From NCBI GenBank assembly GCA_934045075.1, contig OW203722.1, forward strand, positions 15,004,796 through 15,068,795: a stretch of 64,000 bases of DNA, read 5' to 3'. Both the position numbers and the translations under genes were made by a program. Shown one piece after another: positions 1 through 10,829 of the stretch (positions within the stretch are counted from its first letter, which is position 1; each line of letters starts with the position of its first letter). The notes beneath the pieces are model-generated. The model was not told where the DNA came from. It made no database searches and worked only from the letters and a program-made list of their open reading frames with translations. The DNA comes from Yponomeuta sedellus. Taxonomy: Eukaryota; Arthropoda; Insecta; Lepidoptera; Yponomeutidae.

Positions 1-110
1 AGGCCTTCTCTCAGAGAGAGAGGGTATGGGCTTAATTGCCGAGCGCGCTTACTGCCGATTGGCAATTTCAAGCGCTAAGGTGTTGTGGTAAGTTCGTCAA
101 GCTAAGTATA
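1..110 (-). repeat. Family B SINE, 3'-part fragment
   Basis: Begins with the CTCTCAGAGAGAGAG-type tract followed by 'tatgggcttaattgcc' and 'ggcaatttcaagcg', the same order as in the fuller copies at 15150 and 19690. Only the part far from the tRNA head is present, and it is cut by the window edge. Confidence 0.7.
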
Positions 111-1170
111 TTTCGGCATATTAAAGAGTGGCGCAAGGAGGTGCTACATATTTAAGTATTCTTCGTCTCCGGTTTCGCGTTCCATTCATTCCCTCTGTTA
201 TATTGTCACAGTACAAATAAAGATATTGTGTCGTGTTGACACAGATGATATAATAATCCCCGGTAGATTCAACCAGAATAATGTGCCTAATGGTACCTGT
301 TGCGACGCGGAGCACCCTCTACCTACGTGCCTTGCATTGCAATATTTACAAGGCCCCCCGCACACCCCCGCAGGCCCCACTCTCGCCGGGGTCGCAGACC
401 GGATGCCATTGTTCGGGAACGCAGCAGTCTCGAGCATGTCTCTATGCAGAAATACAAGAACTACAAAATATTTTGCTCATATTGATAGCTCTCAATAGAT
501 ATAGATCCCTATAAATTAACGCGTCTCTATCAGTAAAAGTTACTCCACATAGCTCGAGCAGTTTAGGAAAAGTAAGTAATTAACTATCAGCAAAATAAAT
601 ATTTGAGGAAAAAATGTATTTGCCAACAATTATTTTGGTCGAAAAATAAGCAGCGGCACTTGGTCAACAAATAATAACTCAAATATACCCGTATGCGTAT
701 ACGGCGTGAACTAATTTAATTTTAGTACAACTGATTTAGAACTTCCTGCTGATCATCTTGCCTGGTTACCACAGTACAGGGTATCCTAGTTTGGGACCAA
801 GTCAAGTGATTGTGTTGTGTGGAAGTTATTTATTTAAGTTGTTAGTTTATTTGGATTTACCTGAGATAAATTTGGTTTCTTGCTGTTCAAAAACCTTTTA
901 TTGCTAACAGAGAAGATTATTGTACGTAACGGAATTTTGCTAATCGTTTAAATGATACCATTCGGTAACTCCTGAGAGCTTATCGTGAAGCTATCTTAAT
1001 ATTTTATCTCGGCAATTTATTGATAATTTTAAACCAATTATCTCTCCATTCACACTACATATAAACATCAGATGTAAAACGAACGCACGATATAGCTATC
1101 GATCGCAGGATATGTTAATGTCTACAATACGTGTGTGCCGACACAGCCAACACGTTGGTAATGAATTGGG
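111..1170. other. No gene seen; AT-rich intronic or intergenic DNA
   Basis: Only short chance frames are present, with no splice-framed coding signal. The only recognisable piece is a family C fragment at 742-835. If rdgA continues leftward, this is intron 3. Confidence 0.5.
742..835 (+). repeat. Family C SINE, 3' fragment
   Basis: 'cctggttaccacagtacagggtatcctag' followed by 'gtgtggaagttattta' matches the 3' half of family C (compare the copy at 12010-12050 and the reverse copies at 26875 and 37733). The tRNA head is missing. Confidence 0.55.
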
Positions 1171-1431
1171 TAGTGTTAAAAAATGTACCGGGAGGTGAGT
1201 CGATGACGTCGGCGGTCGTTCATTGATTGACCCAAATTGTCTGACAATAGCCGTGTGGCCGCGGCCACCCGGGCCTCACGGGCACACAGCACGGCCGCCG
1301 AGCACAACAATCTTACTGATTCATCGGTTGCCTGCACGTACCCTATCGATTTCCGGTCATTGCCATTCGATATCGATGGCTGCATTTGGAAGCAAGTGTC
1401 GTTAAAAAGGAGAGACACGAGACAGACAGAC

Positions 1432-1742
1432 CTTGGCACTCTGAAGGCTATTTTAGCCTTCCTCTTGATACGGACGGCGGCGTGGTGGCGACGGGGCGGG
1501 TTGGTGGCGCCGGCCAGCACCGCGGCCCCGCCTCCGCCCCCTCCCCCGCCGAGCTCCTCCAAGCTGCCGGCCGGCTCGGGCGCTGCCAGCGGCGCGGCAC
1601 GTGAGCCACCGCCCTTTCCCCACAAGAGCATAGAAGCCCGCAAGGACCTGAGCGTCTCCGTTGTATCGGCCCTCTTAGTTCGCCTCCACCACGAAACAAC
1701 ATAGCGCCGCGCCGCCGCACAAACGCACACCGCGGAGCACAC
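1432..1742 (-). other. Candidate GC-rich first exon (minus strand)
   Basis: A strongly GC-rich block in AT-rich surroundings, open on the minus strand. An ATG at 1631-1629 starts a frame reading a Gly/Ala/Pro-rich peptide (MLLWGKGGGS..., a run of eight glycines, then RIKRKAKIAF) up to a possible donor AAG|GTCTGT at 1432/1431. That gives 200 nt, phase 2, the same phase as the last recognised rdgA exon boundary, so it could splice to the same downstream exon. The donor is weak (C at +3). A minus-strand initiator-like TCAGTT (1773-1768) and a CRE lie just behind it. It could equally be a first exon of another gene or a noncoding CpG-rich block. Third-position G/C use looks coding; the product is not recognised. 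Confidence 0.33.
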
Positions 1743-1767
1743 ACTACACGTTCACTGTACACCATTA

Positions 1768-1810
1768 AACTGATCAGCCGATGATCTACATAACATGAGG
1801 AGTGACGTCA
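1768..1810 (-). promoter_or_regulatory. CRE palindrome and initiator-like site
   Basis: TGACGTCA at 1803-1810 is a perfect CRE/CREB-ATF site. On the minus strand TCAGTT at 1773-1768 matches the arthropod initiator TCAGTY, 30 bases downstream of the CRE. Both face the GC-rich candidate exon. Short sites like these occur by chance, so the assignment rests on their placement. Confidence 0.3.
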
Positions 1811-2849
1811 CGGTAGTCAACACAATACGGCGGAAGGCGTCCGCACGTGCCCGTGTTTATGGCATAGCTCCTCCGCCCGCTACATTATCATTAAACAAAC
1901 ACTTGCTTAGCTTATCTTCTGCGTACACACATTAGTGACGATCCCGAATGGGGCTACAGAGTTATTAGCTTTGATATCGCTTTATCTGATGCTCTAACAT
2001 TGGTTATAATGCACTTTCGTCCATTCGGACACTGACTTTCAAAGCTGTATTGTTCTGTAAAGTCGCTGTTTCGGGATATTAGTCACATGCGGTAACACAT
2101 AACATAAAACCATATGTGTCTGACTCCGTAACCTTTTTATTTCATGGAGGCAATAAATTATATCGATACGTTGGACAATTATTTTAATACTTGTGTCTAT
2201 TAAAGGTCTTTCCGGTCTGACTTTCGATATAGGAAAAACATTTGTTTTTCAGTTTCTTCTTGAAATATATTGCTTTTTGTGTGTCATTAAGTTATTTATG
2301 TAACTGTGTATTTACTTACTACAAATGTATTTATGAACATTAAATCTACACAACGTGCGGTAGGTGCCACACAAATCTGTTTCTATACATTTAACACAGG
2401 TTCAGAGATAAGAGACTAATCTAGTCTATATCGAGAAATACGCGGCATAGCCGGTCACATTTGCACTAAAAATTAAAGAATGTTCTATTATTTCAGTTAG
2501 TTAATTTAAGCGAAACAAATTCTGTGCTATGGGAAAACACGATAATCATTTATTCACAAATGCACGCCCTCGTACAGGTACACACGCGAATCACACGCTT
2601 ACAATAATGAGTATCGTCCCGAGTGTTATTCTGTAGTGGACGTGTTTCATTGGGGAAGTATGCGCGTGGACTAAGGCGAAACGTGGGCCGTTAGGGAGCG
2701 CTGCGCCCGCGCCGCTGGTCGCCGTCTCGTGGGCTCATTATAGGAGAGGTACTCTACTCGATTTCCAATCACTATTAGAAATCACACTTATGATTATTAT
2801 TAGGTTTAAATAAAACCAATACTTAAAAAAATACATATTACTATTATAA
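1811..2849. other. No gene seen
   Basis: AT-rich sequence with a modest GC-rich patch around 2560-2750 that has stops in all frames. No repeat family was recognised. Confidence 0.45.
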
Positions 2850-2915
2850 GTCCCCGGCTGGGGACAAAAAAAAACCCCAGGTCTTGGATGTTTACATGTT
2901 TATATGATACATCTC
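2850..2915 (+). repeat. Family C SINE, middle fragment
   Basis: 'cccggctgggg', an A-run, then 'accccaggtcttggatg' and 'tttacatgttt' repeats the junction seen at 11948-12000. Head and 3' end are missing. Confidence 0.65.
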
Positions 2916-3353
2916 AGAAAGTATCCCTTTCGCAAAATGTCAGTTTCGAAAAACGTCCACTGCTAATGAGCAGAAGTACATTTTGCGAAAGAGACATCAT
3001 TATGTCTCTTTAGCAAAATGTTGTTTTGTTGTGTTTTTTTAAGAACTAAGTTTTTTAATCAAATATTTACTTTTGACGGGGCCGAATCACTGTATCTCCT
3101 TGTTGGCGTCTCGCAGCCGCGGTCACATACACTACGCGCGTCGTCTCCACGCCGCGCGCCGCCTCCGAAATAGAGAAGCTTACAATAGACACGCCTGCAC
3201 AAAGACCGATCTCATCGTTCACGTAATGAAGATTGATGATCTCATAAAAACTCAATGTCAAGTCTAGAGAACAGTGTCATCATCGGGCAATGGTACACGT
3301 CGTCACTACCGCCAGACGAGCGCTGGACATTGCATCGTATTAATTCACGTCTG

Positions 3354-3920
3354 TATCCTGGAGGGGTATTCAGAGAATAGGGGTTGCCACTTGCCACGAT
3401 CCTGATAAACCACTGCTTGCACAAAGGCTTTCGTTACTTGTCTTGCTCTTTGCTAATACATCCCCTATTTGGGGTCAAGTGCTGACTGTCGTAAAGACCT
3501 TCCCGCCTGTGACTAACACCTGCTGCCAGCGTCAACAAAATAGCGCCGCAGATAGGCAAAGTGACTAAGGGCCCCGCAGCGCCGTTCTCTGGCGGAAAGC
3601 AGCCTCCAAAGCCGTCGGTACCGCAGGCAGCCGTCCCTGTACAACAAGCTGTTTCGACGCCGAAAGCGCCATTCGGCAACCGCCCTAAGAAAGACGGCCC
3701 AATGAATAGGTCGCCATCGAGCGACAACGCGGCTGAGCCGGCGTCGGTGCCGATCGAGCATCCCAAGCGCGAGCCACCGCTGCCCCCAAGCAAAGCTCCT
3801 ATGCCTATCTCGATAACCCTTCGCTCGATATATATTTTCGTCAATCTTTCTTCTTCATCCTCTCCATATGTCCAAATTAACGCAACATTCGTTTCTCAAC
3901 TCTAGTCGCTACATGCTATT
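3354..3920 (-). pseudogene. LINE-1 3' fragment, interrupted
   Basis: 3354-3477 matches the last coding part and 3' end of LINE-1 on the minus strand ('ctaatacatcccctatttgg' shared with 42481-42500). 3829-3920 matches the adjoining upstream part ('cgtcaatctttctt', 'gtccaaattaacgcaac' against 42570-42620). Between them about 54 bp of LINE sequence is replaced by about 350 bp of unrelated GC-rich DNA. Confidence 0.7.
3510..3815 (+). other. Proline-rich coding-like insert inside LINE-1 remnant
   Basis: An open frame of roughly 100 codons on the plus strand, bounded upstream by TGA near 3509. It is rich in Pro, Lys and Ser (for example KVTKGPAAPFSGGKQPPKPS, then NRPKKDGPMNRSPSSD). Base composition is coding-like and unlike both flanks. 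The product is not recognised and no good donor site follows. A captured exon or gag-like piece of another element is more likely than an active gene. Confidence 0.35.
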
Positions 3921-4364
3921 TCAGACAATAATGTATAACATTAATTTATATTTTATTCAGTACCGTTTTCGAAACAATTTGCTCGCGTTCGGGTGAGCAA
4001 AAACACAACACATTTTATCCATTAGGCCACTCTATTATCCCTACATTTCGTTCGCATCCATATTTTATTTGCTAACAACGAGCCGAATTGACCCGAGAGT
4101 GGCTACGCAACAAAAAACTTTGGGTAAATTAATCAAATTGGTTTCAGCATTCGCTGAGGTAATGTGTTTCCCGGACTACACAGAGAGGGAAACCCTTGTT
4201 AACCTAAATCTCACAAAATCCTCTCTTCACGAAACGTGTCCCGAAATCAATATGTATGTATTATACGGAGTAAATTGGTCCGGCCTAGTCTAACCGCAAC
4301 ACGTAATGAGGTTTGTTTATGACGAGCGTTCGGGCACCGCAACAGCGGAGGTGGGTTCTCGACT
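3921..4364. other. No gene seen
   Basis: A 74-codon plus-strand frame at 4069-4293 has no recognisable motif and ordinary AT-rich codons; I treat it as chance. Confidence 0.4.
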
Positions 4365-4408
4365 GTCAATCGGCAGTTCCAAAGATAGCTATGGAACTGC
4401 TGATTGAC
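4365..4408. repeat. 17-bp inverted repeat
   Basis: Arms 4365-4381 and 4392-4408 pair with one mismatch around a 10-base loop. Weaker pairing continues outward ('gtgggtt' against 'aacccat'). Confidence 0.6.
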
Positions 4409-4649
4409 GAAACCCATTTAACGTTAACTAAGTAGAGTGAAAGCGTCACAAAATTGCTATAGACAGCGGTGGGTAGACAGATAACACTTTATTGCACAAC
4501 CAGGAAAAAGGACACATTACTACACGAATTGGCGGCCGAGAACAGGACGACAGACGAAAACCAGACCGATGGAGCAATATCGTTGACCATACGATAATGA
4601 TATGACCGATGGACGATACCGTTGAAACGATAGATATCTTTACAAATAA

Positions 4650-4895
4650 TAAAAAACTCTGGAACGACTTCAGGTTTGGTTTTATTTGTAGATTAGTAAA
4701 ATATTTTAATAAAACAGAAAACTGGATCAAAACGGATAAACGGAGAAGCAGGTAAAAAAGTCAGATCTGGTCAAAGGGTAGAGTAGTAGTGATGAAAAAT
4801 GAGGAAAATCGAAGAATGTGTGACGTAATTTAAATATTTGAAAATGATAGAAAAAGAAATAAAAATGGTGTGAAAAGGTTAGCACCGTTACACCG
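4650..4895 (+). repeat. Unclassified repeat, copy 1
   Basis: Shares with the reverse complement of 36108-36355, in the same order, 'ggaacgacttca', 'aaaacagaaaa', 'aagcaggtaaa', 'tctggtc', 'aaaatggtgt' and 'gcaccgttac'. The copies are diverged with small gaps. No coding frame or tRNA boxes were seen, so the class is unknown. Confidence 0.55.
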
Positions 4896-5319
4896 TTGAG
4901 TCAGCGGAGGGTCCGTGGATGCGGATGTCACGAAACCGTGAGAGAAGTATGGGAAAAAGGCTGATATTTTTGATGGTGAACTCCTATATGTTTGACCAGG
5001 CTGGCAACGCGATAAATGTCACGCCATCTCGCTCTTATTCGCTAGATAAGACTATTATGTCGCCGATCACCGAGTTCGACGACGTAGCCGTGCTCGATTT
5101 TATTATGGGCTTATTCATAAAGACACAATTCATGTAAGACATCTGTCAGAGGCAATTTAAATAAGCTGCGGTTAAGTCGTTTACCACAGACTTTTTAATC
5201 TGCACTATTTTGTAAACTGAAGTGGCAGTGGGCGGGTCATATCTACCGCAGGACCGATAACCGTTTGGGTAGACTGGTTTGTGAGTGGAGACCGCGAACC
5301 GGCAAACCGTAGCATAGAT

Positions 5320-5520
5320 CGATATAAACCCTTGTATGTCCCCACTTCTGGAGCACGGGTCTCTTCCTGTATCGCAGGGAGGTTAGACCATGCTCTACCA
5401 CGGGGGCCAAGTCCGGGTTGGTGGAGAATTGTAAGACAGTGGCAGGCCTCACTGTCAGAAGTTATCAAGTCGCCCATAAGGCCTCTGACATGGCTTAACG
5501 TACCGCATAGGTCGCCCTGT
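5320..5520 (-). pseudogene. LINE-2 3' coding end
   Basis: The minus-strand frame reads ...ARHC/ACHCLTILHQPGLG...EETRAPEVGTYKG and parallels the copy at 18768-19076. The EETRAPAVGTYKG ending followed by 'gttgatat' is a familiar LINE C-terminus in Lepidoptera. Only the terminal part is present, with substitutions. Confidence 0.6.
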
Positions 5521-5539
5521 AACCAGGTGGAGTGACAAC

Positions 5540-5660
5540 ATTTGCAAAGCGGTGAGCAGTGGCTGGAAGGAAAGAGCCAACAATCATGGCTCAGTGGTGT
5601 GTCTTATGGAGAGGCCTATGTCTAATAGTTGACTGACACCGGCTTCTTGTGATGGTGGCG
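5540..5660 (+). repeat. Possible RTE-type LINE 3' end
   Basis: 'gagaggcctatgtctaatagttgac' and a GATG-rich end resemble the better preserved 'gaagacctatgtccagcagtgg' plus GATGAT end at 52875-52925. Degenerate, so tentative. Confidence 0.35.
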
Positions 5661-5742
5661 ATGATAATTTGCATATCAGATGTATTTTAAGGAATTATAT
5701 GTAGTCAGACTATAGTTCTATAGTTGTATTTTGATTATGACT

Positions 5743-5794
5743 ATTATGCTCCTATTGATAGTTATTATTTAATAACTATCAATAGGAGCATAAT
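5743..5794. repeat. Perfect 25-bp palindrome
   Basis: Arms 5743-5767 and 5770-5794 are exact reverse complements with a 2-base loop. No element boundaries were recognised around it. Confidence 0.85.
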
Positions 5795-6204
5795 TTGTGT
5801 CTCACTAGTCACATAGTCTCGAAGAAGTTAGATATTAATCATGACACTATATTTTTTTTGCTGTGTATGGTTCTGTATACCTTTCCAACTAGGCAATTTT
5901 CAGAATAAAGATTGTTGAGAATTACTTAAATGGATTTTTAATTGAAAATGCAAGATATTTTTTAGTTATTCAAATTATAAGCAAAGAATCTTCATTTATT
6001 CAAAGAACAATTTATGCCTTACTGTTGAACTAAACCAAATGGAAATCTCATAAAGGTCGCACAGTTAAAATAGCTTTTTGTATCATTTAAATTTTTCATC
6101 ATTCTACTTTGGTGTTTTCTGAATGTTTTTATGTGTGCAATAAAAATATAAAGTATTGTAACTTCACTCAGTTTTTCTATGTACTCAGTGATTTTTATTT
6201 ATTC

Positions 6205-6305
6205 ATGTACAGTCGACAGCAACCTTTACATTTTTATTGCAAAATCACCCGTAACGTAACTGAGTAGATCACGCGTGTAAAGGTTGATGTGCTATCGACT
6301 CAACA
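6205..6305. mobile_element. MITE with ACAGTCGACAG ends
   Basis: Starts 'acagtcgacagcaacctttacat' and ends with the near reverse complement 'gtaaaggttgatgtgctatcgact'. The same terminal motif is seen at 22181-22286 and 34777. No coding capacity. Confidence 0.5.
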
Positions 6306-6349
6306 TAAAACTTTCACTTCGCTCGGTACACATACGCCTCAATACGTCT

Positions 6350-6610
6350 GCAAGGCACAGACCTTCTCTTCAAGAAAGAGAGAATATGGGTAGTATGGGC
6401 TCAATCATCTCGTGAGCCCTCCGCCGGTTATTTGAAGCCCTCAGACAGCTATCCTCACGAGGTTTTCCTTCACAGTTACCGAGTGGTATTGCTACTGCGA
6501 ATTCACAAATTTACGTAACTTAGAAAATAATGTCATTGGTACATGCAGAAACATCGGGATTCTAACCCACGGCCTCTTGAATCTAAGGCTAGCGTTCAAC
6601 CGACTACGCT
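6350..6610 (-). mobile_element. Family B SINE
   Basis: Contains, in order, 'cagaccttctcttcaagaaagagag', 'tatgggctcaat', 'cctcacgaggttttccttcac', 'gtggtattgctac', 'gtcattggtacatgcaga' and a boxB-like head 'cgggattctaaccca'. The tRNA-like head is at the right-hand end, so the element points left. The head is mutated (GATTCTAA for GATTCGAA). Confidence 0.7.
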
Positions 6611-7525
6611 TGATGCCCGCGCCGCCGCACCCAGATATTGGGAGCGGCCGATCGCGAAAAAAACTAATTCGTGAATTGAATAGATTTTCATTAACGTCAT
6701 TGTGTTTTTTTACTACACACAAAATACCATCACTAGTCCTACGCATTGGTTGTGTAACTATTAACGTATACATCTGTGTGCGTTAGCGGAATGTTTACCT
6801 TAGCTTTACCGCAAAGATATGAGGCGTAATATGCAGTAAACATAGTGGAAACCGCATTTCAGCGGATAACTGAGACATGGCAGTGATATTGAGACACATA
6901 ATTGTACATACGACAAATACCAGTATCTATACGTTAAAAGTTACATAATCAAGGCGCCGATCCCGAATTAGTTTTTTTCCTATCGAGTTTGACTAGGCGA
7001 GAACACCCATAGTGAGATCATTTGAACAAATTAAGTGCGGCATTCTAGCAAATGTACATTACAAGCATTAAAAATAAACGGAAGCTTTAAGGATGCCTTC
7101 TACCGAACGTTTTAGTAAGCAACTAGTTGGACTTTAGAAACGGAGAATGCTCGATGTTCTGTTACAAGTGAATGATAAGGTCCATCACCACAATTAGCTC
7201 GAAGGGGAAGGCTTTGCTTATTTCTACGGACTTTCATTAAATTATGTGCAATAAAATTTACATTTTTACATTCATACTGATACAAACAGCATTTTGTATT
7301 TTTGTATGTTTAATTTTTTCTCATAATTTTAATTTAAATATAACACGCAAATTTATACAAAAAGCGACGCTCTATGCACTTTTTCTTTTAAAACACATTT
7401 CTTTTAATAACATTACACATAGGATTTTTATTTTACAGCTATGTATGCGATTCGAGAAAGGCACTTTCCACGCGATTTTAACTTTTTCTCCTGGAAGTTA
7501 AAAGATTGCATACAATTATTTTCTA
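6611..7525. other. No gene seen
   Basis: Very AT-rich from about 6900. An 85-codon Phe/Ile-rich frame at 7244-7501 is compositional. Confidence 0.45.
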
Positions 7526-7739
7526 CTAGCTGACCCAGCGAACTTCGTACCGCCCACAGATCGGTGATCTGTGTTACCGCCTAGCAGTCGATTCTTTATT
7601 TTTTTATTTTTCCCTCCGTAAGAACCATCCTCGTACTTCAAGGAATGTTCTAAAAAAATAATTAGCGAAATCGGTTCAGCTGCTCTCGAGATTTGCGCTT
7701 ACCAACACATTCAGCGATTCATTTTTATATTATAGAAGA
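7526..7739 (-). mobile_element. Non-autonomous Helitron, copy 1
   Basis: Read on the minus strand it begins TCTTCTATAATATAAAAATG and ends GGGTCAGCTAG, and is inserted between A and T (complement of 7740 and 7525). TC...CTAG in an A^T site is the Helitron signature. It is homologous to 18108-18284 and 39763-39945 and encodes no RepHel. Confidence 0.8.
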
Positions 7740-8484
7740 TTTATAAGAAAAACTACTGTTTTTACAAATTTTAAAACTATACATACTGAATAGATATAAT
7801 TATACCACCGCCAACTCATTAAACTAGCCGTCCAATTCAAGGCTTAGGATGTTTATTAAGCGGTGGCATTCAATTACACGGCTAGCCCTTTAGCTATAAT
7901 ACGGCATTGTCTAAGACGGCTGAATAAAAAGCCATAATTAAATGTGAATTTAGATATTTCAAGACAACGTCAAGGCAACAGCTGATTTACTATAACAACG
8001 TCTGCTTCGCTCGGATGACCATGATACTTGGTTGAAACTGAAATGATTAGAGACAAAGTAGTTGTTAAAAAGCAATTTTTGATTGATTAAAAATATCAAA
8101 ATTGAAATATGTAGAGACGCAACGCCTTATACGCCGGAAATAACCACTTTTAAATGTAAATCCAACTTTTTTTTTTCTGCGTACTTTCGAATGGTCTATT
8201 GGTTTGAAAACAAACCCAGTGCACCTTATTTCAGGATACATTCCTAGTGTATATAAAATCCGTGACGTGCAGGGAGAGCAGCCCCTGTACGCTATCACAA
8301 AGAGCAGGTACCTATGTGAGAAGTAGCGGTTAAGGCTGGTCTCGAAGCTACGTAGGTGAGCATGGGTACCTACTGCCTACACTTTTTTAGCGGAAAAGCA
8401 AAGGAGCTGCACATACCGTAGCGCCGGAGCAGTTGCGAATGCGACGCGTCGTCTAGAACTAACACGTCTCTTATTTTTTAAAAT
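7740..8484. other. No gene seen
   Basis: Mixed AT-rich DNA. A short GC-rich patch at 8380-8450 precedes the LINE-3 coding remnant and carries no recognisable frame. Confidence 0.4.
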
Positions 8485-9960
8485 TAAGAGACAAGAAAAT
8501 GACCTTGACAATACAAATAATGCTCTCTCTCGGGTACTAAATTGGTTTACTTCTAATAACTTATTGTTAAATTCAAATAAGACGAAATGTATAAAGTTCA
8601 CTCTTCCAAATGTCAAAACGGTAGACAGCAATGTTTTACTGGGGAATGACAAATTAGACCTTGTGAATGAAACTGTATTTCTAGGTATCACAATTGATGC
8701 AAAGCTTCAATGGGGTCCTCATATAGAAAACCGGCCAAGTGCGAGTCAGACTCGCGCACCGAGGGTTCCGTACAAACCTGTATTATAGACCTGAGTATTT
8801 GGTATGAATTTCAATTTAATACCTCTACGCGTTTATGAGGAAATGGGTAGTAAGTTTAAAATTATTAAAAAAATATATATTATGTGATGGTAACTAAAAA
8901 TTTATGGTTTTCGTAATTTTTCCTTTATCTATGCTATAAGACGTTGCTTCGTACCAAATTTCAAGATTCTGAGTTCACGGGAAGCACCCTGTAGGTTTTG
9001 ATTCCCTTGCAAGTGTCGAAAATTTGCGGCATAAACGGCTGTATCTTTTGATTGCGTTGGCTTAGAAGTTTGATTTTTTCACAGCTTCAAGGGACAGTAG
9101 ACCTGAGTAATTGATATAAATTTCAGCTTCATACCTCTACGCGTTCCTGAGAAAAAGGGTCTTGACAGACGGACGGACGGACGGACAGACGGACAACAAA
9201 GTGATCCTATAAGGGTTCCGTTTTTTCCTTTTGAGGTACGGAACCCTAAAAATTAGCAAATAGGCTTAGTTCAGCAGCATATGCAGTCAAAAGAATTAGG
9301 GAACTAACTGACGTCGCAACTGCTAGGCTTGTTTATTTTAGTTACTTCCATAGTCATATGTCCTATGGCATACTACTGTGGGGACGGGCAGCAGACATTG
9401 AGACCATCTTCGTCTTGCAGAAGAGAGCGATCAGATTCATTTATAGGCTGGGTAGTAGAGATTCGTTAAGAGATTTCTTTAAAGAAACTAACATCCTGAC
9501 AGTAAAACATTATGTACGTTAGGAAAAATATCAGTAACTTTAAAACTTTAGGTAGCCAACACAATGTAAATACTAGAAATAAACATAAACTTTTGTTCCC
9601 ACTATTTAGGCTGGCAAAGGTTAATACATCCTTCATGGGGCATTGTATACGCTTCTATAATAAAATCCCTGAAGATATATTAAGCTTGCCTGAATCGCGG
9701 TTCAAAAAATATGTTAAGCACACTTTGTGCCAAAAGGGCTACTATAACATAAAGGATTATTTAGATGACAATGAGGTCTGGAATGAAAGCCAGTACAATG
9801 TATGAGTTCTATGTTTAAAATAATTATGTAAACTATGTAAACTACATTTTTTCTCCTAAATGATCTAGATTTTGAAATGGACACCTAGTTTGAATTGTAA
9901 CGTTCATTAAGCCGCAGTTTCTGTGCTACTTTGAATAAACCTTTTCATTTCATTTCATTT
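8485..9960 (+). pseudogene. LINE-3 (CR1/Jockey-like) reverse transcriptase C-terminus
   Basis: The plus-strand translation reads NDLDNTNNALSRVLNWF..., LLLNSNKTKCIKF, ETVFLGITIDAKLQWGPHIE before an insertion at 8731, then resumes at 9248 as KLANRLSSAAYAVKRIREL, MSYGILLWGRAADIE, LQKRAIRFIYRLG. A frameshift near 9510 moves the end to another frame (MYVRKNISNFK... to QYNV stop at 9805). This is the thumb and C-terminal region after the catalytic motifs. The 3' end at 9925-9960 has AATAAA and a CATTT-repeat tail. The element is 5'-truncated and dead. Confidence 0.85.
8731..9247 (+). mobile_element. 'GGTTCCGTA' element inserted in LINE-3
   Basis: Starts CCGGCCAAGTGCGAGT, contains 'gagggttccgtac' and a (GGAC)n tract at 9172-9195, and ends 'ggttccgttttttcc...gtacggaaccct'. 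Removing it and one run of four A restores the LINE frame ...HIE|KLANRL..., so the boundaries are well fixed and the target duplication is AAAA. Related pieces lie at 23470, 28580, 35113 and 45955. No coding capacity. Confidence 0.8.
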
Positions 9961-10364
9961 CAACCACTAGGCTAACCATCTTCAGCCAGGTGATTCAGCG
10001 TTCAGTTCAATTACATGGCTGAATGACCTATTTCCCTTTAATTAGATGCCGCCACCTAATTAACGTCCCAGGCAGTTAATTCAACGGCTAGTTTTACCAG
10101 TTGGCGGCGACAGATAAACTTTATGTGATACACTCCGAAGCGCTGACCTCGTACATCTTTACAGCACTTCCCGATCACTAATTTCACCGTCAAATAAACG
10201 CTGGAAAAATCATATTGATTGTACTGTAGTCTTCTTTGAGGTAGGTACCATTACAGTGTAGTTGTGGCAACTGGCGAATGTGTCCCAAATGTGTCCATTG
10301 ACCTCCGTTAGAAATTTTTTTTATGGGTTTTTCTATTCATCTACACAAACAAATTAAATTATGA
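9961..10364. other. No gene seen
   Basis: No frame, splice-framed segment or known repeat was recognised between the LINE-3 tail and the inverted repeat at 10365. Confidence 0.4.
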
Positions 10365-10473
10365 GACCAACTCTTTAAACGCGGAAAAAACAGCTGTTCT
10401 ACATAAAATTTCGATACTAACTTTGGCCACTATGAAACGGCACATATTTGTTTTTGCGTTGAAAGAGTTGGTC
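10365..10473. repeat. MITE-like inverted repeat
   Basis: 'gaccaactctttaaacgc' at 10365-10382 pairs with 10456-10473, one mismatch in 18 bp, around a 73-base interior. Possible short MITE; no other copy was recognised. Confidence 0.45.
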
Positions 10474-10829
10474 GTCCCTCGTTGATTGTTTGTATTCAAC
10501 TAATTGATTGCAATAAATCACAATACACACGTCCCGAGTGTTATTCATACAAAGTACATGACATGCGTTATTTTACTGAGCAACATGTGTTTATATTTGC
10601 ATTCTCTACCACAATGCCCATATAATGCCAGACAACTTTTTGTAACTGCAGTTAGTTTCATATTTAGCATAAGATTTCAAATCCAACCTTTGGAATCTTG
10701 AAATATAGAATAATAAACAAAGAAAAGTGACCGTAAGCTTTGAGCGTAAAATGAAGCTCTAAATTTCGTAGCCTTCATAGGTAACGTAAGGCATGTAGGC
10801 GCCAGACGATATTTATTGGCAATATTTAG

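Noticed and set aside
1176..1431. Coding extension of the GC-rich minus frame beyond 1432
   Set aside because: Composition drops to background and the residues (SLLFNDTCF...) look non-coding; a donor at 1431 is the more sensible end.
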